Below, piece after piece: positions 46,941 to 55,872 of a DNA stretch of 64,000 bases (its first letter is position 1; each line of letters opens with the position of its first letter). Origin of the DNA: Roseospira marina (GTDB lineage: Bacteria; Pseudomonadota; Alphaproteobacteria; Rhodospirillales; Rhodospirillaceae); NCBI RefSeq assembly GCF_014197855.1, contig NZ_JACIGJ010000016.1, positions 24,171 through 88,170 on the forward strand, read 5' to 3'. Made by a program: the position numbers and the translations under genes. The notes beneath the pieces are model-generated. The model was not told where the DNA came from and made no database searches. It saw nothing but the letters and a program-made list of their open reading frames with translations.

Positions 46941-48044
46941 ATGAAACGTCGCGAGTTTCTGTCCGGCGCCGCCGTCGCGGGCGCCGGTGCCGCCGCCGCG
47001 TCCACGCTGGCCACACCGGCCATCGCGCAGGACAAACGCGAGCTGAAGATGGTCACCACTTGGCCGAAGAACTTCCCCGGCCTGGGCACCAGCGCTGAAC
47101 GCTGGGCGCAGCGTATCACGGCGATGTCCGGCGGGCGGTTGAGCGTGAAGGTCTTCGCGGCGGGGGAACTCGTGCCGGCGTTCGAGGCGTTCGATGCGGT
47201 GTCGTCCGGCACCGCCGATCTCTACCACGGGGCGGAATACTACTGGCAGGGCAAGTCCAAGGCGTTCAACTTTTTCGCGGCCGTGCCGTTCGGCCTGACC
47301 GCCACCGAGATGAACGCATGGATCTACCACGGCGGCGGGCAGGCCCTGTGGGATGACCTGTCGGCCGGCTTCAATATCAAGCCGATGCTGGTGGCCAACA
47401 CCGGCGTGCAGATGGGCGGTTGGTTCAACAAGGAAATCAACAGCCTGGAAGACTACAAGGGCCTGAAGATCCGCATGCCCGGTCTGGGCGGTGAGGTGCT
47501 GCGTCGTGTGGGCGCCACGGTCGTGTCGCTGCCGGGCGGCGAGATCTTCCCGGCGCTGCAGTCCGGCGCGATTGATGCCACGGAGTGGGTCGGCCCCTGG
47601 AACGATCTGGCGTTCGGCTTCTACAAGGTCGCCCAGTATTACTACTACCCGGGCTTCCACGAGCCCGGCACCTCGCTGTCCGGCGGCGTCAACATGGATG
47701 TCTGGAACGGCCTGAGCGCCGAGGACAAGGCGATCATCGAGGCCGCGGCCGCCGCCGAGAACGACTTCACGCTGGCCGAGTTCAACGCCCGCAACGGCGA
47801 TGCGCTTGATACGCTCGTGAACGAACACGGTGTCGATCTGCGCATGTTCTCCGACGAGGTCATGACCGGCATCGGCAACGCCGCCGGTGAGGTCGTCGCC
47901 GAGGTCGCGGCCGAGGATCCGGTGACCCAGGCGATCTACGATTCGTTTGTTGCGTTCCGGTCCAAGGCCATTGGGTGGTCTCGCATCGCCGATCAGGCGT
48001 ACGGCACCGCCCGCGAACTTCCCTACACCTACAAGAGGGGTTAA
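46941..48044 (+). CDS. takP: TRAP transporter substrate-binding protein, TakP type
   Basis: 367 residues with a twin-arginine signal peptide (MKRREFLSGAAVAG..., cleavage near AIA-Q), GGGAG before the ATG. The DctP family pattern is strong: TTWPKNFPGLGTSAERWAQR, LYHGAEYYWQGKSKAFNFF, the Arg motif in KGLKIRMPGLGGEV, and ATEWVGPWNDLAFG. It resembles TakP, which binds 2-oxoacids such as pyruvate. It delivers substrate to the DctQ/DctM permease encoded next. Exact ligand is inferred. Confidence 0.9.
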   Translation: MKRREFLSGAAVAGAGAAAASTLATPAIAQDKRELKMVTTWPKNFPGLGTSAERWAQRITAMSGGRLSVKVFAAGELVPAFEAFDAVSSGTADLYHGAEYYWQGKSKAFNFFAAVPFGLTATEMNAWIYHGGGQALWDDLSAGFNIKPMLVANTGVQMGGWFNKEINSLEDYKGLKIRMPGLGGEVLRRVGATVVSLPGGEIFPALQSGAIDATEWVGPWNDLAFGFYKVAQYYYYPGFHEPGTSLSGGVNMDVWNGLSAEDKAIIEAAAAAENDFTLAEFNARNGDALDTLVNEHGVDLRMFSDEVMTGIGNAAGEVVAEVAAEDPVTQAIYDSFVAFRSKAIGWSRIADQAYGTARELPYTYKRG

Positions 48045-48045
48045 G

Positions 48046-48067
48046 AGGACCCTGGGGCTTGTCCTCC
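48046..48067 (+). promoter_or_regulatory. Stem-loop between takP and the permease genes
   Basis: GAGGAC-N10-GTCCTC directly after the takP stop. Such hairpins between a binding-protein gene and its permease genes usually stabilise the upstream mRNA and reduce permease synthesis. No T-run follows. Confidence 0.35.
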
Positions 48068-48248
48068 CGTCGCTTGGTGCACGCGGCGCGCTTCCGGTTC
48101 CCTGCGTGGAACCGAGCGCGCCGTTGGCCCTTTTCGCGGGCTGGGTTCCCAGGGTCTGTTTCCGAGGGGGCCGTGTCCACGGACCGGTGTGTCCGGGGCA
48201 GCGGGGGGGAGGCATGTCCCTTCCATCCATCGTGCGTCATAGGAGTCC

Positions 48249-48824
48249 ATGGTGTCGACGCTTTCCGCGCTGGCCCGCGCCATCGACGGGTTCAGCCGTT
48301 TGGTCGGTCACACGACCGCGTGGCTGGCGCTGATCATGGTGCTGGTCCAATTTCTGGTCGTTGTTCTTCGGTATGTGTTCGGCCTCGGCTTCATTTGGAT
48401 GCAGGAAAGCATAACCTACATGCACGGCCTGCTGTTCATGGTGGGAGCCGGCTACACGCTGCTGATGGATGGGCATGTTCGGGTTGATGTGTTCTATCGG
48501 GATGCCTCGCCGCGCCGGAAAGCGATCGTCGATCTCCTTGGAAGCGTGTTCTTCCTGATCCCGTTCTGTGTCCTGATCCTCTACGTCTCTTTCGGGTACG
48601 TCATGAACGCCTGGAGCGTGTTTGAAGGGTCGAAGGAAACCAGCGGTATCCAGGGCATTTATCTGCTGAAGACCGTCATCTTGGTGTTCGGCGGGCTGGT
48701 CATTCTCCAAGCTCTCTCCATGATCGCGCGCGCCGTGCTGACGTTGGCCGGCGCCGAGGGGGGCTACACCCCCGGTGAGACCGCTCCCGACGGGACTGGC
48801 CCCGATGGGGAGGCGGCCCGATGA
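48249..48824 (+). CDS. TRAP transporter small permease (DctQ family)
   Basis: 191 residues with four transmembrane helices (about 20-42, 55-75, 95-115, 135-160). The family mark FIWMQESITYMHGLLFMVGAGYT shows the WxEE-like region followed by the H of the second helix. It forms the membrane complex with the large permease. The stop overlaps the next ATG (ATGA). Confidence 0.9.
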   Translation: MVSTLSALARAIDGFSRLVGHTTAWLALIMVLVQFLVVVLRYVFGLGFIWMQESITYMHGLLFMVGAGYTLLMDGHVRVDVFYRDASPRRKAIVDLLGSVFFLIPFCVLILYVSFGYVMNAWSVFEGSKETSGIQGIYLLKTVILVFGGLVILQALSMIARAVLTLAGAEGGYTPGETAPDGTGPDGEAAR

Positions 48825-50404
48825 ATCTGATGGAACGCGAGATCTTCGCTATCGCGATGTTTGCCGGCACCTGCTTGTTTCTGATCTGCGGGTTTCCGGT
48901 GGCCTTCACGCTGGGCGGATCGGCTCTGCTGTTCGGGATCGTTGGCTGGTTCATCGGCGCTTTCGACATGAGCTTCGTCGCCGCGATGCCGCAGCGCATT
49001 TTCGGCACCATGACCAACGAGGTGCTGATCGCGGTGCCGCTGTTCGTGTTCATGGGCGTCATGCTGGAGCGCTCGCGGGTCGCGGAAGAACTGCTCGACA
49101 GCATGGGCAAGCTGTTCGGGACCCTGCGCGGCGGTCTCGGCATCTCGGTGTGCATCGTCGGCGCACTGCTGGCGGCCTCGACTGGCATTGTGGGGGCCAC
49201 CGTGGTGACCATGGGCCTGCTGTCGCTGCCCACCATGCTGCGCCGGGGCTATGATCCCGCGTTGTCCTGCGGCACCATCTGCGCCGCTGGGACCCTGGGG
49301 CAGATCATCCCGCCGTCGATCGTGCTGGTGCTGCTGGGCGACCAGATCTCCAACGCCTACACCGACGCCCAGCGCGCCATCGGCAACTGGTCCCCGGAGC
49401 CGGTGTCGGTGGGAGACCTGTTCGCCGGCGCCCTGCTGCCCGGTCTGGGTCTGGTGTTCCTGTACATCACCTATGTGGCCGTGACCGCCTGGCTGCGGCC
49501 CAAGGCCTGTCCGCCGATCCAGGACGAGGCGGACGCGCACCTGAGCCCCTGGGAGATGATGCGGACGCTGGCGCACGCGCTGATCCCCCCCGTGGTGCTG
49601 ATCGTGGCCGTGCTGGGCTCGATCCTGACCGGGGTCGCCACGCCGACCGAGGCGGCCGCCGTGGGTGCGGTTGGGGCTCTTCTGCTGGGCGGCATGCGGC
49701 ACGAGGGCGGGCCACGCTGGCCGATCCTCGTAACCTTCGCGGCTCTGATCCTCATGCTCCTGCTGGCGCGGACGCTGGATCTGCGGGTCGCCCGGGATGT
49801 CATCGGCACGGTCGACAGGGTGGGCATTTGGGTTGCGGTCGTCTGCACCGGAATCGTGTTCCTCGGCATCGGGGAGAGCCTGCGCCGCGTCTGGTCCATG
49901 GGCATCCTGAACGAGGTGATGCGCCACACCCTGACCATTTCCTCGATGGTCTTCGTCATCATCGTGGGGGCCGGCCTGTTCTCGCTCGTCTTCCGGGGGC
50001 TCGGCGGCGAGGAGATGGTGCACGAGTTTCTGACCAACCTGCCCGGCGGCGTGTTCGGCGCCATGCTGGTGGTCATGCTGGTCATGTTCGTCCTGGGCTT
50101 CTTCCTGGACTTCATCGAGATCATTTTCGTGGTCGTGCCGATCGTGGGACCGGTGCTGCTGCGCATGGATGTCGATCCGGTCTGGCTCGGTGTCATGATT
50201 GCCATGAACCTGCAAACGTCGTTCCTCACCCCGCCGTTCGGCTTCGCGCTGTTTTATCTGCGCGGCGTCGCGCCGCCGAGCATCCGGACCCTGTCCATCT
50301 ACAAGGGCGTGGCGCCCTTTATTGTGATCCAGATTATCGGGTTGAGCGTGCTGGCGCTGTGGCCGTCGCTGGCGACATGGTTGCCCTCCGTCATCTTTCG
50401 GTAA
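48821..50404 (+). CDS. TRAP transporter large permease (DctM family)
   Basis: 527 residues, more than ten hydrophobic helices; an Na+-driven carrier. Typical segments are IFGTMTNEVLIAVPLFVFMG, AASTGIVGATVVTMGLLSLP, GTICAAGTLGQIIPPSIVLV and LQTSFLTPPFGFALFYL. It is about 100 residues longer than the basic DctM, mostly in the central region around 290-350, as seen in TakM-like versions. Overlaps the small permease gene by 4 bp. Confidence 0.93.
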   Translation: MNLMEREIFAIAMFAGTCLFLICGFPVAFTLGGSALLFGIVGWFIGAFDMSFVAAMPQRIFGTMTNEVLIAVPLFVFMGVMLERSRVAEELLDSMGKLFGTLRGGLGISVCIVGALLAASTGIVGATVVTMGLLSLPTMLRRGYDPALSCGTICAAGTLGQIIPPSIVLVLLGDQISNAYTDAQRAIGNWSPEPVSVGDLFAGALLPGLGLVFLYITYVAVTAWLRPKACPPIQDEADAHLSPWEMMRTLAHALIPPVVLIVAVLGSILTGVATPTEAAAVGAVGALLLGGMRHEGGPRWPILVTFAALILMLLLARTLDLRVARDVIGTVDRVGIWVAVVCTGIVFLGIGESLRRVWSMGILNEVMRHTLTISSMVFVIIVGAGLFSLVFRGLGGEEMVHEFLTNLPGGVFGAMLVVMLVMFVLGFFLDFIEIIFVVVPIVGPVLLRMDVDPVWLGVMIAMNLQTSFLTPPFGFALFYLRGVAPPSIRTLSIYKGVAPFIVIQIIGLSVLALWPSLATWLPSVIFR

Positions 50405-50579
50405 AGCTGGATGCGCACCTTAGATCGCGCGGCGGCCTTGGGGCGAACTGCGCCGCGTTATCGGGTGGCGGGGCCGTGACTCCGTCGGACGCGGTCTCTC
50501 CTTCCAATGCGCCGATTGACCGGCGGTCCGGCCTGCTGCGATGCTTTCGTTTCGGGGTACATCGTCGGAGGGTTGTCGG

Positions 50580-51062
50580 ATGACACCGCGTGAGGCCGCC
50601 AAGGGATGGCTGCGGCAGGCCCGGAACGATTTGGTGCACGCGCGCTGGTCCTTGCAGGCCGGGCACGCGGACTGGGCGTGTCTGGCGGCGCACCATGCGA
50701 CGGAGAAAGCGCTGAAGGGCCTCACCCTGGATGCCGGCCATCGGCCCCTGGCCACCAGCAACCCGGCGCTTCTGGCGGTGGACCTGATGGAGTTGGGCGT
50801 GCTGGACGAGGCCGATGTCGCGGGGCTGGGGAACCTGGACGATCTGGCCGCGACCGCCCTCCGGATTCGGGATCCCGAGCGTGCCGATGGCCTCGGCGCG
50901 GCGCCCGATGCGGAGCGGGCGGACACGCTGGCCCGACGCGCGGTGGACCTGAGCGAGCGGGTGCTGGCGCTGGTCGGCGCGATTGCCAAGGGACGTGGCC
51001 TACCGCTCGGCCTGGAACTGGCCACATCGCATGTCGTCGCCGGGCGCTCGGCGCGCGGCTGA
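50580..51062 (+). CDS. HEPN domain protein
   Basis: 160 residues from ATG 50580, with GGAGGG 7 nt upstream. The N-terminal half is a HEPN helical bundle: AAKGWLRQARNDLVHARWSL followed by WACLAAHHATEKALKGLTL. HEPN proteins often pair with a MNT nucleotidyltransferase as toxin-antitoxin or nucleotide-binding modules, but no such partner is beside it. The C-terminal part is Ala/Arg-rich without recognisable motif. Function unknown. Confidence 0.78.
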   Translation: MTPREAAKGWLRQARNDLVHARWSLQAGHADWACLAAHHATEKALKGLTLDAGHRPLATSNPALLAVDLMELGVLDEADVAGLGNLDDLAATALRIRDPERADGLGAAPDAERADTLARRAVDLSERVLALVGAIAKGRGLPLGLELATSHVVAGRSARG

Positions 51063-51103
51063 CCGACGGTGTTACAGGCCGGATGCCGGTGTTCCTGACG
51101 CCG

Positions 51104-51652
51104 TTACCTCTGGTCCGCGTTGCTGTGTGAGGGGGGCGGGGGACCGTCGCGCCGGTCTCCTCGGCGCCGGTCGCCCTGGCGTCGGCGGTCCTCGCGTCGG
51201 CGATCGACCCGGCGGCGGTCGCCGGTGGGGGAGGGCTCCGGCACCGCATCCATCGGGGACACCGCCAGGGCGCGGGCATAGGCCGCGCTGGCCCGGGTGG
51301 CATCAGAGACTATGGACGCCTCGCCCAGTTCGGGTGGGGCAGCGCCGCGCGCGGCGGTCAGAATGCGATGCGCCTCCTGCGAGACCACCTCCAGGCGGTC
51401 CAGGCTTTTGACCAGTGTGCTCAGTCGGGAGGCATATGCCCGTGCGTCTCGGGACGGCAGGGCGGACACGGCCGCGCAGATCTCGCCCACGCGGACATCC
51501 AGACGCGACAGATTGACGACCTGATGACTGCGCGCCAGACGCTCCGCCGTTGCGACCAGACTCAGCACCTGTTCCAGCGCCGCATCAATCTCCTCGCATG
51601 TGCGCAGGCCAGGCGGCGTCGCCGCGTCGGCGGGGGAGGGGGCATCGGTCAT
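51104..51652 (-). CDS. Hypothetical protein with C-terminal DRRR repeats, flagellar locus
   Basis: 182 residues from ATG 51652, overlapping the stop of the FlhB-C-like gene (ATGA). Residues about 17-130 are mostly helical with hydrophobic spacing like a small chaperone or adaptor. Residues 145-169 are five tandem units of the type DRRR plus one or two residues, giving a very basic-acidic tail, then Pro/Ser/Asn. I do not recognise the family. Being co-translated with a flagellar export homologue and next to the flgB operon suggests a flagellar role, for instance chaperone-like, but this is inference. Confidence 0.65.
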   Translation of the reverse strand: MTDAPSPADAATPPGLRTCEEIDAALEQVLSLVATAERLARSHQVVNLSRLDVRVGEICAAVSALPSRDARAYASRLSTLVKSLDRLEVVSQEAHRILTAARGAAPPELGEASIVSDATRASAAYARALAVSPMDAVPEPSPTGDRRRVDRRREDRRRQGDRRRGDRRDGPPPPSHSNADQR

Positions 51653-52161
51653 TCGGGACCTCTCCAATCGGAACCGGTGCTGGACGGAGACCGCGGCGCG
51701 CTGGACTGGTCGGTCCGGGCCGGCGGATCCGCGAACAGGGCGGACCATCCCGTGAGGGCCTCGCGCGCTGCCGCGTCGCCCCGGGGCCGGTCCCCGGATT
51801 GCCCCCCGGGACGCCCAACGGATCGCGTGTCGTCCGCGTCGGTTTGGCCGTGTCCCAGGCGCCCGTTGGCACGGTAGACATAACTCAAGATTTCAGCCAC
51901 CGCAGCCAGGGCCTCCACCGGGATTTCGCTATCGACCTCCACCGCGGCCAGGAGCTCGGCCAAGTCGGCATCCTCACGAACCCGAACGCCCTGAGCGAAC
52001 GCGATGGCGAGGATCTGTTCGGCGACGGTGCCTCTCCCACTGGCGAGGACCGTGGGTGCTTTGCCCTGGCCCGGCTCGTACCCGAGGGCGACCGCGATGG
52101 CGTCGGTGCGTTTCGACCGTGCCGATCGTTCGTCGGCGGTCGATTGCGACGATTCGGACAT
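51649..52161 (-). CDS. Free-standing FlhB C-terminal-domain homologue (FhlB/EscU-like) with long tail
   Basis: 170 residues from ATG 52161. Residues about 17-97 align with the cytoplasmic domain of FlhB after its cleavage site: IAVALGYEPGQGKAPTVLAS, then AIAFAQGVRVREDADLAELL and AAVAEILSYVYR, compared with the flhB product encoded at 54.8 kb. The NPTH cleavage motif and all membrane helices are absent. A polar, probably disordered tail covers 98-170. Such proteins can replace FlhB-C in the export gate. It is divergent from flgB and overlaps the DRRR-repeat gene. Confidence 0.8.
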   Translation of the reverse strand: MSESSQSTADERSARSKRTDAIAVALGYEPGQGKAPTVLASGRGTVAEQILAIAFAQGVRVREDADLAELLAAVEVDSEIPVEALAAVAEILSYVYRANGRLGHGQTDADDTRSVGRPGGQSGDRPRGDAAAREALTGWSALFADPPARTDQSSAPRSPSSTGSDWRGPE

Positions 52162-52425
52162 AGCCACCGGCTCCCGAGCAATCAAGGATGGCAGCCTCTT
52201 TATCGAAGACCCGCCGTGAACAATCCGTTAAATGGGCCGTCAAGCGGCTGGTTTGGTCGGGTTGGTTAAGGGCGGGGGCTGTCGACCGGTCCGGCCCGTG
52301 CCTGGCACTTTACCGAATGTTAAAAGCCGGACGGGATACTGGCTGCGTCGGAGTGCGCGAGGGCTCCGACCGGGCCGTGGCCCGTCATGCATCCTCTTTC
52401 CTGTGCATTGTGCGGGGTTCCATCC

Positions 52426-52842
52426 ATGGACCTGACGAACCTGCCGTTCTTCCGATTGGCCAAGACCAGCATGGACTGGTCCGCCCAACGCCAGCGTGTT
52501 CTGGCGCAGAACGTGGCCCAGATGGATACGCCGAACTACCGCCCCAGCGATGTGGCGGAGCCGAACTTCAAGCGGCTCGTCGAGCATGCCGAACGTCCTG
52601 CCTCGGTCAAGGTGGCAATGACGGATCCGGGCCACCAGCCGGGAACGCTGCCGGAGCCGGACCGGTTCAGGGCGCGGGTCGACCGCCGCAGCTTTGAAAC
52701 CACGCTCGACGACAACGCCGTTGTGCTGGAAGAGCAGACGCAGAAAATGGGCGAGACCAAGAGCCGATACCTGATGGCCTCCAACCTGTTCGAGCGGAAC
52801 CTCCGGCTGCTGAAGGCGGCGATCGGCCGCGACAGCGGCTAG
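52426..52842 (+). CDS. flgB: Flagellar basal-body rod protein FlgB
   Basis: 138 residues from ATG 52426. The rod-protein N-terminus MDWSAQRQRVLAQNVAQMDT with PNYRPSD and a C-terminal helix (SRYLMASNLFERNLRLLKAA) that pairs with it are typical. FlgB is part of the proximal rod. First gene of a plus-strand run flgB-flgC-fliE-fliQ-fliR-flhB-cckA. Confidence 0.93.
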   Translation: MDLTNLPFFRLAKTSMDWSAQRQRVLAQNVAQMDTPNYRPSDVAEPNFKRLVEHAERPASVKVAMTDPGHQPGTLPEPDRFRARVDRRSFETTLDDNAVVLEEQTQKMGETKSRYLMASNLFERNLRLLKAAIGRDSG

Positions 52843-52882
52843 CTGGTGGAACCGCGGCGCGGCCGCCGTGGAAGGAACGACG

Positions 52883-53293
52883 ATGGACGAACTGAAACAG
52901 GTATCGCGGATCGCCGTGGCGGGCATGAAAGCCCAGGCGGAGCGTCTGCGCGTTATCTCGCAAAACCTGGCGAATGTCGATTCCGTGGGGCAGTCCCCCG
53001 GGGAGACCCCGTATCGGCGCAAGCTGATTACCTTCGAGGATGCCATGGATCGCGAACTCGGCGCCCGCAGTGTTCATGTCCGGTCGGTGACGGAGGACAT
53101 GGCGCCGTTTCCGAAACGCCTGGATCCCAGCCATCCCGCCGCCGACGCCGACGGCTATGTGCTGATGCCCAATGTGAACCCTTTGGTCGAGATGATGGAC
53201 ATGCGCGAGGCGCAACGGTCCTACGAGGCCAATATGAGCGCCATTTCGGTGGCGCGCGAGATGTCCAAACGCACCCTCGACATGCTGCGATGA
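52883..53293 (+). CDS. flgC: Flagellar basal-body rod protein FlgC
   Basis: 136 residues from ATG 52883, chosen because GGAAGGA lies 7 nt upstream; an earlier start at 52868 is less likely. The N-terminal rod motif (MKAQAERLRVISQNLANVDS) and the C-terminal FlgC signature VLMPNVNPLVEMMDMREAQR plus SYEANM are present. Proximal rod component. Confidence 0.95.
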   Translation: MDELKQVSRIAVAGMKAQAERLRVISQNLANVDSVGQSPGETPYRRKLITFEDAMDRELGARSVHVRSVTEDMAPFPKRLDPSHPAADADGYVLMPNVNPLVEMMDMREAQRSYEANMSAISVAREMSKRTLDMLR

Positions 53294-53343
53294 TCCCGGT
53301 GTCCCGGCGGCTTGCGCCGGGCGCCCGTTGAAGGACCTGATCC

Positions 53344-53670
53344 ATGGCCGACGTCAGTTTCAACAGTGCCGTCGCGGCTTATCGGGCCGCCGCCCGTCCG
53401 GCCAGCGACATGATGCCGAATCCCGCCCAGCCGGAATCCGCGGGCCAGGGTGACACGGGGTTCGCGGCCATGGTGCGCGACGTGGTGCGGGAGTCTATCG
53501 ACACCGTGCACCAGGGCGAGCGGATGAGCCTGAAGGCGGTCTCCGGCGACGCCGACATGCGCGACGTGGTGACCGCCGTCAACAGCGCGGAGTTGACCCT
53601 TCAGACCGTTGTGGTGGTCCGCGACAAGGTTGTGAGCGCCTACGATACCATCATGCGGATGCCGCTCTGA
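53344..53670 (+). CDS. fliE: Flagellar hook-basal body protein FliE
   Basis: 108 residues, GAAGGA ahead of the ATG. The C-terminal half (VHQGERMSLKAVSGDADMRD then VVTAVNSAELTLQTVVVVRD, ending AYDTIMRMPL) is the FliE helix that joins the MS ring to the rod. Lies between flgC and fliQ. Confidence 0.93.
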   Translation: MADVSFNSAVAAYRAAARPASDMMPNPAQPESAGQGDTGFAAMVRDVVRESIDTVHQGERMSLKAVSGDADMRDVVTAVNSAELTLQTVVVVRDKVVSAYDTIMRMPL

Positions 53671-53716
53671 CGCGGGTCTTCGGCGCCCGTACAGATCCGG
53701 CAAGGGACAGGTCTTT

Positions 53717-53983
53717 ATGGAGGAAGCCCAGATCCTGGATGTGGCCCGCGACGGAATCATGACGATGATTCTGATTTCGGCGCCGGTGCTGTTGGCGGGC
53801 CTCACGGTCGGTCTGGTCATTTCCCTGTTTCAGACCCTGACGCAGATCCAGGAAATGACGCTGGTTTTCGTGCCAAAGATTATCGTCGTGTTTCTGGCGG
53901 TCCTGATCCTGCTGCCCTTCATGATCCGACAGCTGACGGAACTGGCGGTGCGCCTGATGGATATGGCGGTCAGTCTGCCGTGA
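53717..53983 (+). CDS. fliQ: Flagellar export protein FliQ
   Basis: 88 residues with two transmembrane helices (about 17-38 and 50-72). The pattern LISAPVLLAGLTVGLVISLF, then QTLTQIQEMTLVFVPKI, is diagnostic. It is part of the FliPQR export gate core in the inner membrane. fliP is not in the window. Confidence 0.96.
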   Translation: MEEAQILDVARDGIMTMILISAPVLLAGLTVGLVISLFQTLTQIQEMTLVFVPKIIVVFLAVLILLPFMIRQLTELAVRLMDMAVSLP

Positions 53984-54017
53984 CGGGCGGCACCGCGCCA
54001 TTCTCCGGAGGCCGGGC

Positions 54018-54779
54018 GTGCTGGAAACCCTGATCTCGACGTCCGTCTTCAACATCATGCTGGTGTTCACCCGGCTGGGTTTCGCGTTCATGCTGATGCC
54101 GGCGTTTGGCGCGGCCTATGTCACGCCGCGAACCCGCCTCATGATTGCCTTTCCTCTGTCGATCATCATTGCACCGGTGGTCGCCCCGGTGTTGCCGCCG
54201 GCGCCGGAAAATGCGGCCCTGCTGGTCCTGCTGCTGGTGTCCGAGGTCCTGATCGGCCTGTTCCTCGCCTTCGTGATGCTGCTGCTCCAGGCGGCGCTGC
54301 ATCTGGGCGGCACGGCCATCGGTTTCGCGGGCGGCCTGATGCACGCGCAGGCCTTCGACCCGAACACCACCCAGACCAGTTCACTGGTGGTCAACTTCCT
54401 GATTTTGATCTCCATCGTGCTGATCTTCATCACCAATCTACACCACCTGTTCCTGGAGGCGCTGGTGCAGAGCTATCAGGTGTTCCCGCCCGGTGATCTG
54501 CCGCCGACCGGCGACTTCGTCGAGTACAGCGCCCGGGTGCTGACCCAGTCGTTTCGTCTGGGGTGGCAGCTCGCGGCGCCCATGGTGCTGTTCTCCTTGG
54601 TGTTCTTCGTGTCCATGGGCATCATTTCCCGCCTGATGCCGCAGATGAACGTGTTTTTTGTTGGGTTGCCGCTCAACATTCTCCTTGGTCTCGGCATGCT
54701 GTTCGTCATCCTGCCGGTCGTTATGCTGGTTTACCTGCGCTATCTCGACGAGGGCCTGCGGTCCTTCATGACGTTCTGA
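54018..54779 (+). CDS. fliR: Flagellar export protein FliR
   Basis: 253 residues, GTG start with CCGGAGG upstream. About six hydrophobic helices; FTRLGFAFMLMPAFG, the long SEVLIGLFLAFVMLLLQAAL region and ISRLMPQMNVFFVGLPLNIL are family marks. It completes the FliPQR gate and contacts FlhB, encoded next. Confidence 0.96.
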   Translation: MLETLISTSVFNIMLVFTRLGFAFMLMPAFGAAYVTPRTRLMIAFPLSIIIAPVVAPVLPPAPENAALLVLLLVSEVLIGLFLAFVMLLLQAALHLGGTAIGFAGGLMHAQAFDPNTTQTSSLVVNFLILISIVLIFITNLHHLFLEALVQSYQVFPPGDLPPTGDFVEYSARVLTQSFRLGWQLAAPMVLFSLVFFVSMGIISRLMPQMNVFFVGLPLNILLGLGMLFVILPVVMLVYLRYLDEGLRSFMTF

Positions 54780-54804
54780 CCCTGGCCGGTTCGGAAGGGC
54801 GCCG

Positions 54805-55872
54805 ATGGCAGACGAAGACAAGGCATCAAAAACAGAAGAGCCGACCGACCGGCGTATCGAGGAGGCGCGGAAGGAAGGCAACGTCCCGAATTCGCGCGAG
54901 ATCAGCAGCTTTGCGGTTCTTCTGGGCGGCGCCCTGTTCATCATCGGAATTCTGCCGTGGGCCGCGGATGGCGTTGCGGTTCACCTGGCGAACTTCCTCG
55001 CTCGGGCGCATGTCTTCCGACTGGAACGCGATAGCTTCGCCATCGGGATCTTCGAAGCGACCGTCACCTTCCTGCCGTATGTGCTCGTGCCGGCCATCCT
55101 GTTTGCGATTCTCGGGATCGTGGCCCAGGTCGGACAGGTCGGTCTGCTGGTGACCACGAAACCCCTGACGCCCAAGCTCGACAAGCTGTCCCCGATCCGG
55201 GGCATCAAGCGTATCTTCTCGCTCAAGCAACTGCTGGAGATCGTCAAGGGGATCGTGAAGATCACGTTCGTCGTGATCATCGCGTACTTTGTGCTCCGGC
55301 CGGTCTGGCGCCAACCGCAGCGGTTCGTGGATCAGGACATCGTGTTCACTATGCGCGACCTGCATGAGCGGTTGATCGCCCTGATCGTCGGCGTCCTGCT
55401 GATGATGACGGTGATCGCGGCCATGGATTTGGTCTTCACGCGGTTCAAGTACCGTGAGGACCTGCGGATGACCAAGCAGGAGATCAAGGATGAACACAAG
55501 TCCAGCGAGGGCGATCCGCAGGTCAAGGCTCGGATCCGAAGCCTCCGTGCGGAGCGCGCCCGCAAGCGGATGATGCAGGCTGTGCCGACGGCCGATGTGG
55601 TGGTGACCAACCCGACACACTTCGCGGTGGCTCTGAAATACGATATGGCGACTATGCAGGCGCCGCGTCTGGTCGCCAAGGGGCAGGATCATCTGGCCCT
55701 GCGCATCCGGACGCTGGCGGAGGAAAACAACGTGCCCGTGGTCGAGAATCCGCCTTTGGCCCGGGCCCTTTATGCGGCGGTCGATTTGGACCAGGAAATC
55801 ACGCCCGAGCATTATCAGGCGGTGGCCGAGGTGATCGGGTATGTCATGCGTCTCCGGAAGACGTTTCATTAA
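54805..55872 (+). CDS. flhB: Flagellar export switch protein FlhB
   Basis: 355 residues with GGAAGGG upstream. N-terminal KTEEPTDRRIEEARKEGNVP is typical, four transmembrane helices lie between about 30 and 210, and the cytoplasmic domain carries the self-cleavage site N269-P-T-H. It switches export from rod/hook to filament proteins. The 3' end overlaps the start of cckA by 32 bp. A shortened homologue of its C-terminal domain is encoded at 51.6-52.2 kb. Confidence 0.97.
   Translation: MADEDKASKTEEPTDRRIEEARKEGNVPNSREISSFAVLLGGALFIIGILPWAADGVAVHLANFLARAHVFRLERDSFAIGIFEATVTFLPYVLVPAILFAILGIVAQVGQVGLLVTTKPLTPKLDKLSPIRGIKRIFSLKQLLEIVKGIVKITFVVIIAYFVLRPVWRQPQRFVDQDIVFTMRDLHERLIALIVGVLLMMTVIAAMDLVFTRFKYREDLRMTKQEIKDEHKSSEGDPQVKARIRSLRAERARKRMMQAVPTADVVVTNPTHFAVALKYDMATMQAPRLVAKGQDHLALRIRTLAEENNVPVVENPPLARALYAAVDLDQEITPEHYQAVAEVIGYVMRLRKTFH

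Noticed and set aside
52303..52316. TGGCAC as a possible sigma-54 -24 element before flgB
   Set aside because: The -12 TTGC at the required spacing is missing.
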